Shown: positions 44,361-57,645, numbered from the stretch's first letter. The stretch: DNA of 64,000 nucleotides from Lutraria lutraria (GCA_964023205.1 OZ026839.1:16770386-16834385); one strand, 5' to 3'. Translations and numbers: made by a program. The notes: generated from the letters alone by a model not told the origin.

Positions 44361-44504
44361 TCAGGGTTAGATATCGTGATATGAAAACAAAAGTTGAAAT
44401 ATTTCAGTGTTGCTCCCTACCCTGAAATGAGTTAAATACCTGTAGTCTCAGAATATTGCATGCAAAAAAGAAATCGGGCGTCAATGATGTTTCCGTTAAA
44501 TCCA

Positions 44505-44640
44505 TATAAATATATATATAAATACATGTAATATGACTTCCATTCAGTGATATATATATATAAATACATGTAATATGACTTCCATTCAGTGATATATATA
44601 TAAATACATGTAATATGACTTCCATTCAGTGATATGTGAT
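44505..44640 (+). repeat. About 44-bp tandem repeat, 3 units
   Basis: Units contain ATATAAATACATGTAATATG and ACTTCCATTCAGTGATATAT. Two more units lie at 46010-46095 in the same orientation. Confidence 0.85.
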
Positions 44641-45354
44641 AGATATAAGCCGAAAACTGTCCATTATGAAAAATATTGGAGTGTTTGAGGCGCGTAGCGC
44701 CGAAGACACTCCAATATTTTACATAATGGGCAGTTTGAGGTTTATATGTAACTTAAATCATTTCGATAGGATTACACAATTCATTGACCATGACAATTTA
44801 TCATTCATAAAGGCATCCGTCGACTTAATCATTCTAGTTCCCAATGACAATCAAGTGATTCATATTGATTTTCTTTCCTGTTTTTTTTTGATGATACACT
44901 TTACTCATTAAAAGTCACTAAAGAAGACTATTTGCTTTAAAAAAGTAGTAGGGATTCATTTACTTGCATTATTATGACCAGATAAATAGATAAAATAGCG
45001 TTTGAATTTAACTGCTTAAAAAGCCATCACGGAAGGTACCTTTAAATTAACCTTTTCAATCACACTGCACGGGTAGCACGAGGAATATTTTAATCAAACC
45101 TATTCGCATCGATTCAAGTCGGGTCATTCCTGTGTATTCATTTGTTGGGAATGGGTTTGTAAAGCAGCGTGGAACAATGTGGAAGATGTGAATAGGAAAA
45201 ACTGTTTATGTAAGATTTCCGTCTAACACTTTTGTTTGATTTAATTTGTTATATTTCAAGGTATAAAATTGTATTGAAAATGTGTTCATAATGAGTATTA
45301 TGAAATTTGATCAATTGATTCTTCATATATATTTTTGTTGTAATAAGAGGAATA

Positions 45355-45433
45355 TAATGCAACCGGTGCGGGGCTTAACCCGCTATCTCCTCCTTGCAAG
45401 ACAGAAAGCTCTACCAACTGAGATTATCGGGTT
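45355..45433 (-). repeat. tRNA-derived SINE head
   Basis: Minus strand AACCCGATAATCTCAGTTGG, TAGAGC, then B-box GCGGGTTAAGCCCCGC. Same family as the SINEs at 19436 and 19666. Confidence 0.65.
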
Positions 45434-45609
45434 ATTCTGTTCTGTTCTGTTCATAAATACAAGTACAATGTAAAGTACTGCTACATTCATCCTACTGTTT
45501 TATTCAAATTAATTTATCGCGACAACCAGAGGTCTTTTGACTAACCCAATATTTGCTTCACCCTAAGTGTAGTAATCCAAGGTTGGTCTCACATTCATGT
45601 CACCAAAGG

Positions 45610-45708
45610 TAATAGGAAGAGGAAATTAATGTACCCGATGCGTGGCTCGAATCCTCGACCTACTTCTTGCAAGCCAGATGCCCTGCAAACTGAGCTAATC
45701 GGACAGTA
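45610..45708 (-). repeat. tRNA-derived SINE
   Basis: Minus strand GTCCGATTAGCTCAGTTTGC, then GAGGATTCGAGCCACGC and the shared tail ATCGGGTACATTAATTTCC. Confidence 0.7.
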
Positions 45709-45769
45709 CTACGAGTGTTATGATACAGTACTGCAACATTTTCATTAAAATCTTAGAAAAGAAGACCAT

Positions 45770-45795
45770 GGACTTCTATACATATATACAAGTCC
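45770..45795. repeat. GGACTT...AAGTCC short palindrome
   Basis: 26 bp: GGACTTCTATACATA and TATACAAGTCC. Shares ends and a TATACATA core with the palindrome at 14545-14584. Confidence 0.6.
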
Positions 45796-46009
45796 TTGAC
45801 AAGACTCGTAAGATTTATTTATTTTCAGATCATTAAAGCATTCGATAATCTTACGCATGCGTCGTTGTCAGTGTCCAAATTTGAGTTGCAGTCCAATATG
45901 TTGACTACACTCCAATATTACAAAAAATAACGGACAGCTGTCCATTCAGAGCGATCCGTTCGTAAAATTATTGGACAGTGAGAACAAAAGGATGACGTCA
46001 CAGGAATGA

Positions 46010-46095
46010 TTTAAATATATATAAATACATGTAATATGACTTCCATTCAGTGATATATATATAAATACATGTAATATGACTTCCATTCAGTGACA
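46010..46095 (+). repeat. About 44-bp tandem repeat, 2 units
   Basis: Same unit as 44505-44640, including ACTTCCATTCAGTGATATAT. Confidence 0.85.
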
Positions 46096-46585
46096 CTTTA
46101 AAGCCCATTCGAATGGACTTCACGAAATTATGATTTTGTCATGAACAATTTATTTATTCATTATTCATAGTTTAACCATTTCTAAAAAACATGGTACATA
46201 GGAAATATATTACACAAATTGAGCATGAAGTTACAGTGTTCAAACAAAAATAATATTATTACTGAAAGTAAAAATTGTGATTGTAAAATAATTAAAGGTA
46301 AATGATATTTATAAGTGAAATTTGAAACCATGTCACAAACGATAAAATACAAGGATAACACAAAAATGGAAGTAAATCCTTATTTCCATTGTGGTCCTTT
46401 ATAAAATTATACGTAAATAACCAAGTAAAGAACAACAAATTTTATTTATATGTAAAAAAAGAAAATGAATTCAAATTTATCTTAGAGATCATTATTATCA
46501 CACTACAAAATTACCACCACAGAATTAACATTGTTATCTAAGAATTATTGATATTTAAAATGTTAATATTCATGAAGTATGCCTA
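46096..46585. other. AT-rich spacer
   Basis: Nothing recognised. Confidence 0.4.
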
Positions 46586-46589
46586 ACTT

Positions 46590-48310
46590 TATGGTAGAGA
46601 TGACATGTAATAACTTTATGGTAGATATGACACGTTTTAACTTTATGGAAGAGATGACATGTGATAACTTTATGGTAGAGATGACATGTTTTAACTTTAT
46701 GGAAGAGATGACATGTGATAACTTTATGGTAGGGATGACATGTGATAACTTTATGGTAGAGATGACATGTGATAACTTTATGGTAGGGATGACATGTGAT
46801 AACTTTATGGTAGAGATGACATGTTTTAACTTTATGGAAGAGATGACATGTGATAACTTTATGGTAGAGATGACATGTTTTAACTTTATGGAAGAGATGA
46901 CATGTGATAACTTTATGGTAGAGATGACATGTTTTAACTTTATGGAAGAGATGACATGTGATAACTTTATGGTAGGGATGACATGTGATAACTTTATGGT
47001 AGAGATGACATGTGATAACTTTATGGTAGAGATGACATGTGATAACTTCATGGTAGAGATGACATGTGATAACTTTATGGTAGAGATGACATGTGATAAC
47101 TTTATGGTAGGGATGACATGTGATAACTTTATGGTAGGGATGACATGTGATAACTTTATGGTAGAGATGACATGTGATAACTTTATGGTAGAGATGACAT
47201 GTGATAACTTTATGGTAGGGATGACATGTGATAACTTTATGGTAGAGATGACATGTGATAACTTTATGGTAGGGATGACATGTGATAACTTTATGGTAGA
47301 GATGACATGTGATAACTTTATGGTAGGGATGACATGTGATAACTTTATGGTAGAGATGACATGTGATAACTTTATGGTAGGGATGACATGTGATAACTTT
47401 ATGGTAGAGATGACATGTGATAACTTTATGGTAGAGATGACATGTGATAACTTTATGGTAGAGATGACATGTGATAACTTTATGGTAGGGATGACATGTG
47501 ATAACTTTATGGTAGAGATGACATGTGATAACTTTATGGTAGGGATGACATGTGATAACTTTATGGTAGGGATGACATGTGATAACTTTATGGTAGGGAT
47601 GACATGTGATAACTTTATGGTAGAGATGACATGTGATAACTTTATGGTAGAGATGACATGTGATAACTTTATGGTAGAGATGACATGTGATAACTTTATG
47701 GTAGGGATGACATGTGATAACTTTATGGTAGAGATGACATGTGATAACTTTATGGTAGGGATGACATGTGATAACTTTATGGTAGGGATGACATGTGATA
47801 ACTTTATGGTGGAGATGACATGTGATAACTTTATGGTAGAGATGACATGTGATAACTTTATGGTAGAGATGACATGTGATAACTTTATGGTAGAGATGAC
47901 ATGTGATAACTTTATGGTAGGGATGACATGTGATAACTTTATGGTAGAGATGACATGTGATAACTTTATGGTAGGGATGACATGTGATAACTTTATGGTA
48001 GAGATGACATGTGATAACTTTATGGTAGAGATGACATGTGATAACTTTATGGTAGGGATGACATGTGATAACTTTATGGTAGGGATGACATGTGATAACT
48101 TTATGGTAGAGATGACATGTGAAACTTTATGGTAGAGATGACATGTGATAACTTTATGGTAGGGATGACATGTGATAACTTTATGGTAGAGATGACATGT
48201 GATAACTTTATGGTAGGGATGACATGTGAAACTTTATGGTAGGGATGACATGTGATAACTTTTTGGTGGAGATGACATGTGATAACTTTATGGTAGGGAT
48301 GACATGTGAT
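46590..48310 (+). repeat. 27-bp minisatellite (about 63 units)
   Basis: The unit is AACTTTATGGTAGAGATGAC then ATGTGAT, with GAGATG/GGGATG and GTAGAG/GAAGAG variants. TTTTAACTTTATGGAAGAG units are confined to the left 350 bp. Because 27 is a multiple of three and no stop falls in frame, a 518-codon open frame (NFMVEMTCD repeats) exists on plus and a 162-codon one on minus. No start context, splice signal or unique flank supports coding. It lies about 2.2 kb upstream of gene B exon 1. Confidence 0.93.
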
Positions 48311-49520
48311 ATATACATATATATAGTATAAGTTGTAATTTCATATGTTTGTCAAACTTCGTAGATTTCGTGCCATTAGTATATATTACAATGTATCTTC
48401 ACAGTAACATTGTATTGTTATTATATACATTTTGTACTGTATATGTTCTGTTGAATATTTGTGAAGACGTTATCCTCATGGGCCGCATGACTTAATGATC
48501 TTGAATTGTTAATAATTGTTTTATTACATACATCATAAACGAAGGCAGACACGCCCACAATTGTGCACTATCTTGTTATATTGAAGTATCAGTCTTGTTT
48601 ATAATAGACTGGAATGAAGGGGACACGGAATAGATTTACATAAACTCCCATTTCTCTATATACTACTTAAGTACAGTAAAACAAGCGCGTATATCAACGA
48701 CTAAGACACTTTGCCGAAGCCCGTATCCTCTATTTCTTCTTAATTTAGTGTTCGATGTTTATGTATATAATACCAGATACTCTATATTCTCTATTCGGTC
48801 GTTATATCAGTATTGATTACAAACAGAACAATACCCCTGAGTTACCATTCTTTAAAGAACAACTGCTTACAACTGTTCTGTTCTGTTTAAAGCCTATAGC
48901 ATAAACACTTGAACATAATTATGTATTCATAATTCAATGCTTCATAATTCATTGTCTCAAATTAGACGATGCCAGCATACAGGTAAACACCCTTGACAAA
49001 ATCATTTTAAATCCGTCATAACCGTGATGTAATTGATAAGATCATTATGTTTTATTATTGTGTTTACCCGTCCGAGTCCGTGTCTGCCTGAGTCTTGAGC
49101 TTTAGTGAAGATAAAAAATGGAAACTGTTATTACCTGTGTTTTCATCAAGACGATATTAACATTTGAATTCATTCATTCTAGTGTAGGATACTGTGACTC
49201 ACAGGAATCAGAAATGTTACATTTATAATAATAATGATATTCTAGGTTCTGAGTTTAAACTTCTTAGTTCACTATTGTACTTTTTTATATGTTTAATACG
49301 ATGTTTCTGTTATTAATGTCAAGAAATGGATTTTTTCAAAATGAGGTTGACGCTTATAACAAAAAAAGCATAAAAACAGAATGGCCTAATTGATACACAT
49401 GTTACCAAGTTAACATTTTACATCATGTAGAAACTTAATGATTTGCGTGGTTTAAGCTTAGCCAAAAGTATTTTTTATAAATGACAGTTTATATTTATTT
49501 CTTATAATTCATTTGTTGGA
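48311..49520. other. Unassigned intergenic DNA
   Basis: No feature seen. Confidence 0.45.
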
Positions 49521-49528
49521 CTGTTTTT

Positions 49529-50696
49529 GGACTTGATTTTTATCAAAATCAAGTCCTTTGTAATCATTGACTTATATTTGGCGCTGGACTCCATAACAGC
49601 TTGGTTAAAAGAATGCCACATAAAGGAAATAGTGCGCAACTAAATGGTATGTTTATATAGAAGTATCTGGAATCTTTCCCATATCAAGTGTGTCAGATCT
49701 AAATACATTTCAAATCATTCTATTGTAACTACATGGAAAGAGTCATGTATCTAAATAAGTGCTTGTCGGTAGATACATGAGATTTTCAAATGCGTAGAAT
49801 TAAAACCGCGTATTCACTGGCCAATAAAATATCTTGCCGTAAAAGTAGTTCTACTTTCGGTCTTCGTTCGATAGTTCAGAAAAATCTCCACGGACGTATT
49901 CATGCATTTGCAACAATCTACCATCGATGTGTGTGTTTTGTGCCTTTCTAACATTTCTTAATATTACAAAGCGAATTCTCATTTAATCGTATTCCGTGGT
50001 ATTCACACCAACCAGTGTTATTTTGATGACGGAATCGCTATTTATAGACTCACATCCCGCAGTGGCTAGTAGCAAAGCGTAACCGATGTGGGGAGTTTGA
50101 TTTATCGAAGGTTGAATGTTAAAACTGCGGCTTAAGAATAATAATTCGAGTCGCTAAATACGAACGTAAATTACTGGATACGTGCTTTTAAAATTTACTA
50201 TTTAAGAGTTCCTTTTACGCAAGATTATTTAGAATTACATAATCACGTCTGAATTTCATGCAACATCGGGTTAACTATAGGTCATATAGGTCTTACTCTA
50301 CTGTGTCAGGACCTTTTTGATTTAAGTGACCCTGAATGTGTTCAATGCGACGATGTTCTGTTGTGTTAAAACCAGAAGAATCAATGTTTGTATTTACTGT
50401 TAGTGAAGTGTTGTTTACTAGTTTTGTACAATAAAGAGTTTTTAATGCAATTAAATTGTCCTTAATTATTGTGCTAATCATTAAACTTTCCAATATCAGG
50501 CTTTTTCATTTTAAAATTTTAGCAAAGGGACTAAAGTAAAGCCCTAGCTTATGTCATTTACCTATATGCATATGACCTGCATTACAATATGAATGAAAAA
50601 TCGGTCCGTAATTTTAAATGTTAAAATATTTGTATGGGCTCGAACGATGTGGGTACACATTTCTCTCTTTTGTCTCGTATGGTAAAAATCAAGTCC
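49529..50696 (-). mobile_element. GGACTTG element, copy 2 (inverted)
   Basis: Inverted relative to 13794-14974 and alike throughout, but without the 40-bp palindrome. The hairpin end is at 49529-49556 and the simple GGACTTG end at 50696. The internal segment around 49990-50060 (CAGTGTTATTTTGATGACGG) has a diverged relative at about 51820-51870. Confidence 0.75.
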
Positions 50697-50837
50697 GACA
50701 GTACTTTCAGTACTTTGATTAATTTTGTTACCTAATGTATATATGTTGAATGGAGCTTTTTCGTATATTATATAACTACTCCTAAATTTTAATAATAAAT
50801 AAATGCTGAATGCTAAATTTGAGGTAACGAACGTGAC

Positions 50838-51528
50838 TTTTGAGCCGTGACGGAAGAATACACTAAATCGACTAGGGGATGTGGAAATGTTATTGAACAA
50901 AAGGCATTTACGTATAATACGAGTATATAAGAGTAATTAAGCATGATGTTTTCATAAGTGTCGATGGGGTAGTGAACGTATGTATTCACTATGAGCCAGC
51001 AGGCATGAGTTCAATTCCAAATTGCTCCATACTTTTTTTTCGGGCATATCACATATTTTTAATAAAGATTTTTCTTTTTTAATCTTTTTTTTTGTTTTGT
51101 TTTATTTAAATAAATTCATACTGCACAATACAGTTCAGTTCACAGATCTACTTCACTGGCTGTGTCTATCGATGAACCTTCACTGATGTTGCATCTGTCT
51201 CTGAGTCAGACAGGGAGAATCAAACATATTCTTTTTAGACTATCAAATTTTTAAACTTCAACAACTCAGAATTTATGATGATAAAATTTATTTTAAAAAC
51301 ACTTTGATCATAGAAACTTTACATGAAAAATACACTCAGGCGTAATAAGAGGGCTGCTGACTGGACTTGAACTCGGACTTTATTCAATACGACATCTTGA
51401 GCCAAGGCGCTCTACCTATTGCGCCAGCATTTATTTTATCGATATGTTTTAGTCAGATTTGTTCCGAATATCTACATCCCCTATTTCACATAGTCGACTA
51501 TTCTGAATAATTTCGTCACGGCTCAAAA
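50838..51528. mobile_element. Inverted-repeat element, about 690 bp
   Basis: The left arm has TTTGAGCCGTGACGGAAGAA and GGGGATG; the right arm has CATCCCC and TTTCGTCACGGCTCAAAA. Similarity between arms is interrupted by small gaps. A tRNA-like SINE lies inside at 51355-51432. Confidence 0.6.
51355..51432 (-). repeat. tRNA-like SINE
   Basis: Minus strand GCTGGCGCAATAGGTAGAGC as A-box region and CGAGTTCAAGTCCAGTC as B-box region. A weak tRNA gene cannot be excluded but the stems do not pair convincingly. Confidence 0.5.
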
Positions 51529-51706
51529 CTTATGGTCGAGCTACACGCGTTACATTAATGAATGGAATTATCCTATAGTATGTAACAAGTTAAATGTTTG
51601 TACGGCGCAAAATCGCATCCGGCAATTAAATACTAGAATGTGGCCTATATAACATTTTTTATCAGGATGTGCGAAGTTTCAGATCAAACGAATTTGTTAT
51701 TGTACG

Positions 51707-52150
51707 GCGACAAAATCGCAACTTCTTGCACCGAAGCAGATTACTGATAGTGCCCGAAATATCCGCAATGGTCATCACGTGATATAAACAAACAGAAATA
51801 GAGCGAGGTCACGTGTTACTCACACCAACTAGTGTTAGCTTGACGACGCAGTCGCTATTTATAGTCTAAGAATGGAGCGAGCTCGATAAACAACGACGGG
51901 AATGAATCTGCCCATCTGTCAATAAACGAACCGATTCCAATCCTACTATAGTAAACGAACATATGGCGTTGAATTTAGTACACTATCAAGCATTGTGTTA
52001 TATTACTGAGGATAAAGCAAAACTACTTTTTAAGTGGTGTTCATGTGTACATACAGACTGTGTATTATTCAAGTTGTCAATCGGACTCGCTAATAGTCTC
52101 AATGATCACGTGACATTAATCTGCTTCGGTGCAAGAAGTTGCGATTTTGC
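51707..52150. mobile_element. Inverted-repeat element, about 445 bp
   Basis: Left arm CGCAACTTCTTGCACCGAAG then CAGATTA. Right arm TAATCTG then CTTCGGTGCAAGAAGTTGCG. Inside both arms a CACGTGA word follows. The 82-codon ORF at 51963-52211 is largely the arm and is not called. Confidence 0.65.
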
Positions 52151-52159
52151 ATTGCCACT

Positions 52160-52985
52160 TAAAAATAAGCATTCCAACAATAACAATGTTGACCTCAAAA
52201 CCGAACTGTAACCTGCATAATTATGTATCGATATTATAATATATCGTACAAATATTTTGTTTGAATCAAGAAAATTCTATACAATATTAATCATAATAAT
52301 TCTATATGGATCATTATGATACAATATTAATCATGATAGTACGATTGTAACAGTCTTCTAATTCACCATGTATTGTATGTCTATTAATGTACTACCTGAT
52401 CACTGATCAATGTTTGAAGACGTGTGTTCAATTTTATATACGTTTGGTGATAAATGTTGCACACTGGATCAAATCCCAGGTTCTACTGTTACTAAATTGA
52501 ATTAACTAAATATATAAGGACACAGTTTCTGGGTTTACAGATGCTTTTACTTTCTATTTGTAAGTTGTCACAATATTTAGAACAGAAACAAGTTTTATGG
52601 ATTATAATAAACAAGATGAATCAAATACTCAACAATCATAACCTAACCTAACTTAGTTTAATTTTACATAAAGACCATGAATTTCGGAGAAGAGAAAGAT
52701 AATAATTTAGTCTATGAATTTAGAACCCTGGCAAAATATAATAGAAGTATCCTTTAAATTTATGGAGAAGGAGTTGGCAAAGTTCGGACAATGGTACAAT
52801 CTACCTCGTGAATGTCATCGAACTGAGCAGTGAGTGCTGGAAACTCATGATCAGCCTTGATTATATACCCTTACTGGGAGAGAAATCATGATAATTTCAT
52901 GATACATCCTTTTTGAATGACACACGGGTATCATAAAACATGTACAGAGTAACACATAAACTAATGAATAAAAAAATGTGATTTT
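52160..52985. other. Unassigned intergenic DNA
   Basis: No feature seen. Confidence 0.4.
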
Positions 52986-52999
52986 AAGTATATCAAGTG

Positions 53000-53165
53000 A
53001 ATAAAACGACCTTGATAATACAATATCAATGCTAATAATACAATATCAATGCTAATAATACAATATCAATAATAATACAATATCAATGCTAATAATACAA
53101 TATCAATAATAACACAATATCAATTTAATACAATAGTCATCATATTAATACAATATAAATCATGA
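53000..53165 (+). repeat. AATACAATATCAAT simple tandem repeat
   Basis: Imperfect units of AATACAATATCAATGCTAAT, 12-20 bp. Confidence 0.8.
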
Positions 53166-54570
53166 TAATAGAATATAATTTTTTTTTATATCATACTAAA
53201 TATAATTCGTTTTTGTCGCTTATTTCTAGACATAAATTTAATCATGAAACGGTTATATACATAAATTTAAGAGTAAAATCGAAAATATGAATTTCCTACC
53301 TTACTTTTCGCTGTCTCTAACTATCCCAGTAAATATGCCTCAATGTAGCTATATATATATGAACAATTCATGCATAAAAGCCACAAAAACAAGTTATGTA
53401 AGCAATCTCCGATAAAAACCACACTATTTTATATTCCGCTTTGTCACTCTGTGTTCAACAATCAGATTACAACTACATGTACCTACTGAGGTAAATATTC
53501 ACCTGAAAGACTGTTTTATAACTATAAATTTACTACTTGTACCCAGCTATCCGTAGCTAAATTTGTGACTCTAAGCTAGGTTTTTTATTTATTCTGAGCG
53601 GATCAAGTGTGTTATCAATGAAATAGTTAAGACGTCATTATAGTTTGGAAGTTTGATATGATTGGTCAATGATGCCGAAGCACTTACATAAATTATAAAT
53701 AATAGACAAAAAAAGTCAACGTATAGCCCGGTTTTATTAACCTGTCATCGCTGAATGCGATTATTTTTAGCTGTGTACCACAAACGATAGCTTTCATTTA
53801 TTTTACCGTTTATGTACAAGAAATTGATTCTCACCCGACCTAAAAACAAATGCAAGCATTGACCGTGAAATTATGCAGCTTTTACAGTTCAGTAAAATCA
53901 CCCAACACCTATATATAAATGCAACATACACGTGATTAGACGAAAATATAGAGCAGGTAAATTGTATTATATTTCTACTTTGTGACTCATGTTTAGTCAA
54001 ATAGTGTACGTATACACGTGACACAGTATTGCAACCTTACATAAAGGTAAAAGTGTTTTCAAACTTCGTGAAACACGTTATATATACGAATACATTTTCT
54101 CTAAATATTAAAACAAATAAACTACTATATATATATATACATCATATAGCAAGTCATTGAATGTCGTGTGAAGAAAAGAAATATCTATAAGTAACAGATA
54201 CAGAAGACGGTTCGCTTAGACGAACAACCAATTAGTCCGAGGCAAAGCTAATAAATAAATACTATACATTTCGAGTATCAAATAAGTATATTAAAGTGTT
54301 TGTTGAGATGTGAAAGCTATAAATATCAATTTTTGGCCTTAATGCAATGAAAGTGTCGACTAATAGTAATCTTACAAAATGTTCGTGCTATAAATTCACG
54401 TGAAAGTCAAGTTATTCTAAAAGTGACTTCTTACAAACTTAAGAAGACACTTTTTGAATAGCTCTGCTGGGGGTATAGTCGGATAAGCAAATTAGACCAC
54501 AGTTGACTCCAATTGATTGGTCAAAATTAATCACAGCACAGAAAAAGGGTTTGCAAAAAACACGTAGACC
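53166..54570. other. Unassigned intergenic DNA
   Basis: No feature seen. The minus ORF at 53803-54024 has no recognisable domain. Confidence 0.4.
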
Positions 54571-54573
54571 GAA

Positions 54574-55252
54574 GTAGTTCTGTCAAAATTTAACTGGAAA
54601 ATGTTAACGGCGAAAATTACTAATTTCAAAATGGACGTCACAAGTCAGGCAAAACTTCAGTTAAGGCAGTTATAAAATTATGAATGAATCTAAGGAATAC
54701 ACCTCCCAAAATAAACAAAAAATATCGAAAACGTGACAAACAAGCCGTCAATGTGTCGTGCACTCGTGTATAAATAGCATCGTTGATTTTTGGATGGTCG
54801 ATGGGGTGTTGATGACAATGCTTGGTTCGGGCGACCAGTGGAGGTGAGGAACAGGAAGACTGTGGAACAAGTGAGAGCGAAAATCAACGAGGAAATACTT
54901 GAGAGGCACCACTCAATCAATTTTAGCATCTCTTGGTTGGGAGTGGTTTGCCAGTATATCCAGGGACTGTGTTCACCGCTACGAAAATTACATTCATTGA
55001 AATGGGGAATACTTTGGGAAAATATGAGACAAAGTGCTAAAACGTAACATCATTAATTTTGTTAGCGTCGTGACCTGCGCCGCGGTTCCTCACCTCTGTG
55101 AACTTGAAATAACTTTAGTGTAGAAATTTTATTGCTTGTCCAATTACAACAATTTTTTCCCAGAATTATTGACAAATGTACAGTTAGTCAGGTAACAAAA
55201 TACTTTTTGATTAACAGATACTGTCTACGAATTTCTGGATCACCCCTCATAA
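54574..55252 (+). pseudogene. Mariner-like element relic, right copy
   Basis: Includes the transposase N-terminal fragment VDDNAWFGRPVEVRNRKTVE (54817-54876), closer to the mariner consensus GRPVEVR than the left copy, and the right terminal inverted repeat ending at CACCCCTCATA. The left terminus is missing. Confidence 0.65.
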
Positions 55253-55914
55253 AGTGTTTTATGAAGCATGTTTCACCGCGAGTGTTGTATGATCGACTTA
55301 CTGTCATACGACATGATTTCACCGAACAGTCGAAATTTTATTTCTGACTTGTTTTATTACTTGCCAATTATACCTGAGGATTATTCAGCGCGATATCCAA
55401 AACTAAAACATAAACAACATATCTTCTAAGCGATTACTGCGCCTCGAGCACATAGCGTCGTAGATTAATCTTAAAATACTTTAAGTATCTGCGTTTTATG
55501 GTTTAAATGATCACATTTAATTCTACGAACATTTTTAACGTGATAATTAATGATTAGAAGTTCAGCTATACATGTTTTGTAATCTGTATTCATTTTAACT
55601 TGTTGGCTTGAGCGTTTTTTATCATTATAACTTGATTTTATTTTTCTCAATACAAGAAAGCATTGTGTTCTTCTTACATGTCCTAACATTTTGTTACACA
55701 TTTCACATTTGTTCGTATAATATAATTATAGCTTGTTGTGTGTCATGTATATATATACAATCATGTTGCACTCACATGATGCTTTTTTAACATCTATCAT
55801 TTTAATATTGTTCATATATTATACTAGTTATAGCATGATCCTTTTATTACATACATGTATACATAATAATGCATATATGTATGTATATTAGACTTACATA
55901 GTGTTTTTGCTATA

Positions 55915-57645
55915 TTTATATATAATCCATGTACGAGTATATACTTTTGTTATATATATATATAATCCATGTACGAGTATATACTGTTTGTTATATTTAT
56001 ATATAATCCATGTACGAGTATATACTGTTTGTTATATATATATATAATCCATGTACGAGTATATACTGTTTGTTATATTTATATATAATCCATGTACGAG
56101 TATATACTGTTTGTTATATATATATATAATCCATGTACGAGTATATACTGTTTGTTATATATATATATATAATCCATGTACGAGTATATACTGTTCGTTA
56201 TATTTATATATATAATCCATGTACGAGTATATACTGTTTGTTATATTTATATATATATAATCCATGTACGAGTATATACTGTTTGTTATATTTATATATA
56301 TAATTCATGTACGAGTATATACTGTTTGTTATATATATATATAATCCATGTACGAGTATATACTGTTTGTTATATATATATATATAATCCATGTACGAGT
56401 ATATACTGTTTGTTATATATATATATATATATAATCCATGTACGAGTATATACTGTTTGTTATATTTATATATATATAATCCATGTACGAGTATATACTG
56501 TTTGTTATATTTATATATATAATCCATGTACGAGTATATACTGTTTGTTATATATATATATAATCCATGTACGAGTATATACTGTTTGTTATATATATAT
56601 ATATAATCCATGTACGAGTATATACTGTTTGTTATATTTATATATATAATCCATGTACGAGTATATACTGTTTGTTATATATATATATAATCCATGTACG
56701 AGTATATACTGTTTCTTATATTTATATATATAATCCATGTACGAGTATATACTGTTTCTTATATATATATATAATCCATGTACGAGTATATACTGTTTGT
56801 TATATATATATATAATCCATGTACGAGTATATACTGTTTCTTATATTTATATATAATCCATGTACGAGTATATACTGTTTGTTATATATATATATAATCC
56901 ATTTACGAGTATATACTGTTTGTTATATTTATATATATATAATCCATGTACGAGTATATACTGTTTGTTATATTTATATATATAATCCATGTACGAGTAT
57001 ATACTGTTTGTTATATTTATATATATATAATCCATGTACGAGTATATACTGTTTGTTATATTTATATATATATAATCCATGTACGAGTATATACTGTTTG
57101 TTATATATATATATATATAATCCATGTACGAGTATATACTGTTTGTTATATATATATATAATCCATGTACGAGTATATACTGTTTGTTATATTTATATAT
57201 ATAATCCATGTACGAGTATATACTGTTTGTTATATTTATATATATAATCCATGTACGAGTATATACTGTTTGTTATATATATATATAATCCATGTACGAG
57301 TATATACTGTTTGTTATATTTATATATATAATCCATGTACGAGTATATACTGTTTGTTATATATATATATAATCCATGTACGAGTATATACTGTTTGTTA
57401 TATTTATATATATAATCCATGTACGAGTATATACTGTTTGTTATATATATATATATAATCCATGTACGAGTATATACTGTTTGTTATATTTATATATATA
57501 ATCCATGTACGAGTATATACTGTTTGTTATATTTATATATATAAACCATGTACGAGTATATACTGTTTGTTATATTTATATATATAATCCATGTACGAGT
57601 ATATACTGTTTGTTATATATATATATAATCCATGTACGAGTAAAT
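55915..57645 (+). repeat. 41-bp AT-rich minisatellite, right copy (about 42 units)
   Basis: Same unit as 7040-7855 but twice as long and almost uniformly the TATACTGTTTGTT variant. The final unit is TAAATACTG. Units with even and odd TA numbers alternate in runs (TATATTTATATATATAATCC against TATATATATATATAATCC). Confidence 0.92.

Larger units (their letters stand above)
44641..46009. mobile_element. Insertion between split tandem-repeat units
   Basis: This 1.37-kb segment lies between copies of one tandem repeat (44505-44640, 46010-46095). Its left end (44650-44745) is a hairpin: arms contain ATTGGAGTGT and ACACTCCAAT with AACTGTCCATTAT outside. The right end (45890-45990) also has ACACTCCAATATT and GGACAG words. 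Two SINEs and a GGACTT palindrome lie inside. This looks like a composite insertion, but target duplication and ends are not defined. Confidence 0.45.

Noticed and set aside
46579..48135. 518-codon open frame of nine-residue repeats
   Set aside because: Produced by a 27-bp tandem repeat without stops; also open on the other strand, no start context or unique coding sequence.
56176..57458. Several Tyr/Ile-rich open frames
   Set aside because: Translations of the TA-rich 41-bp minisatellite on both strands.
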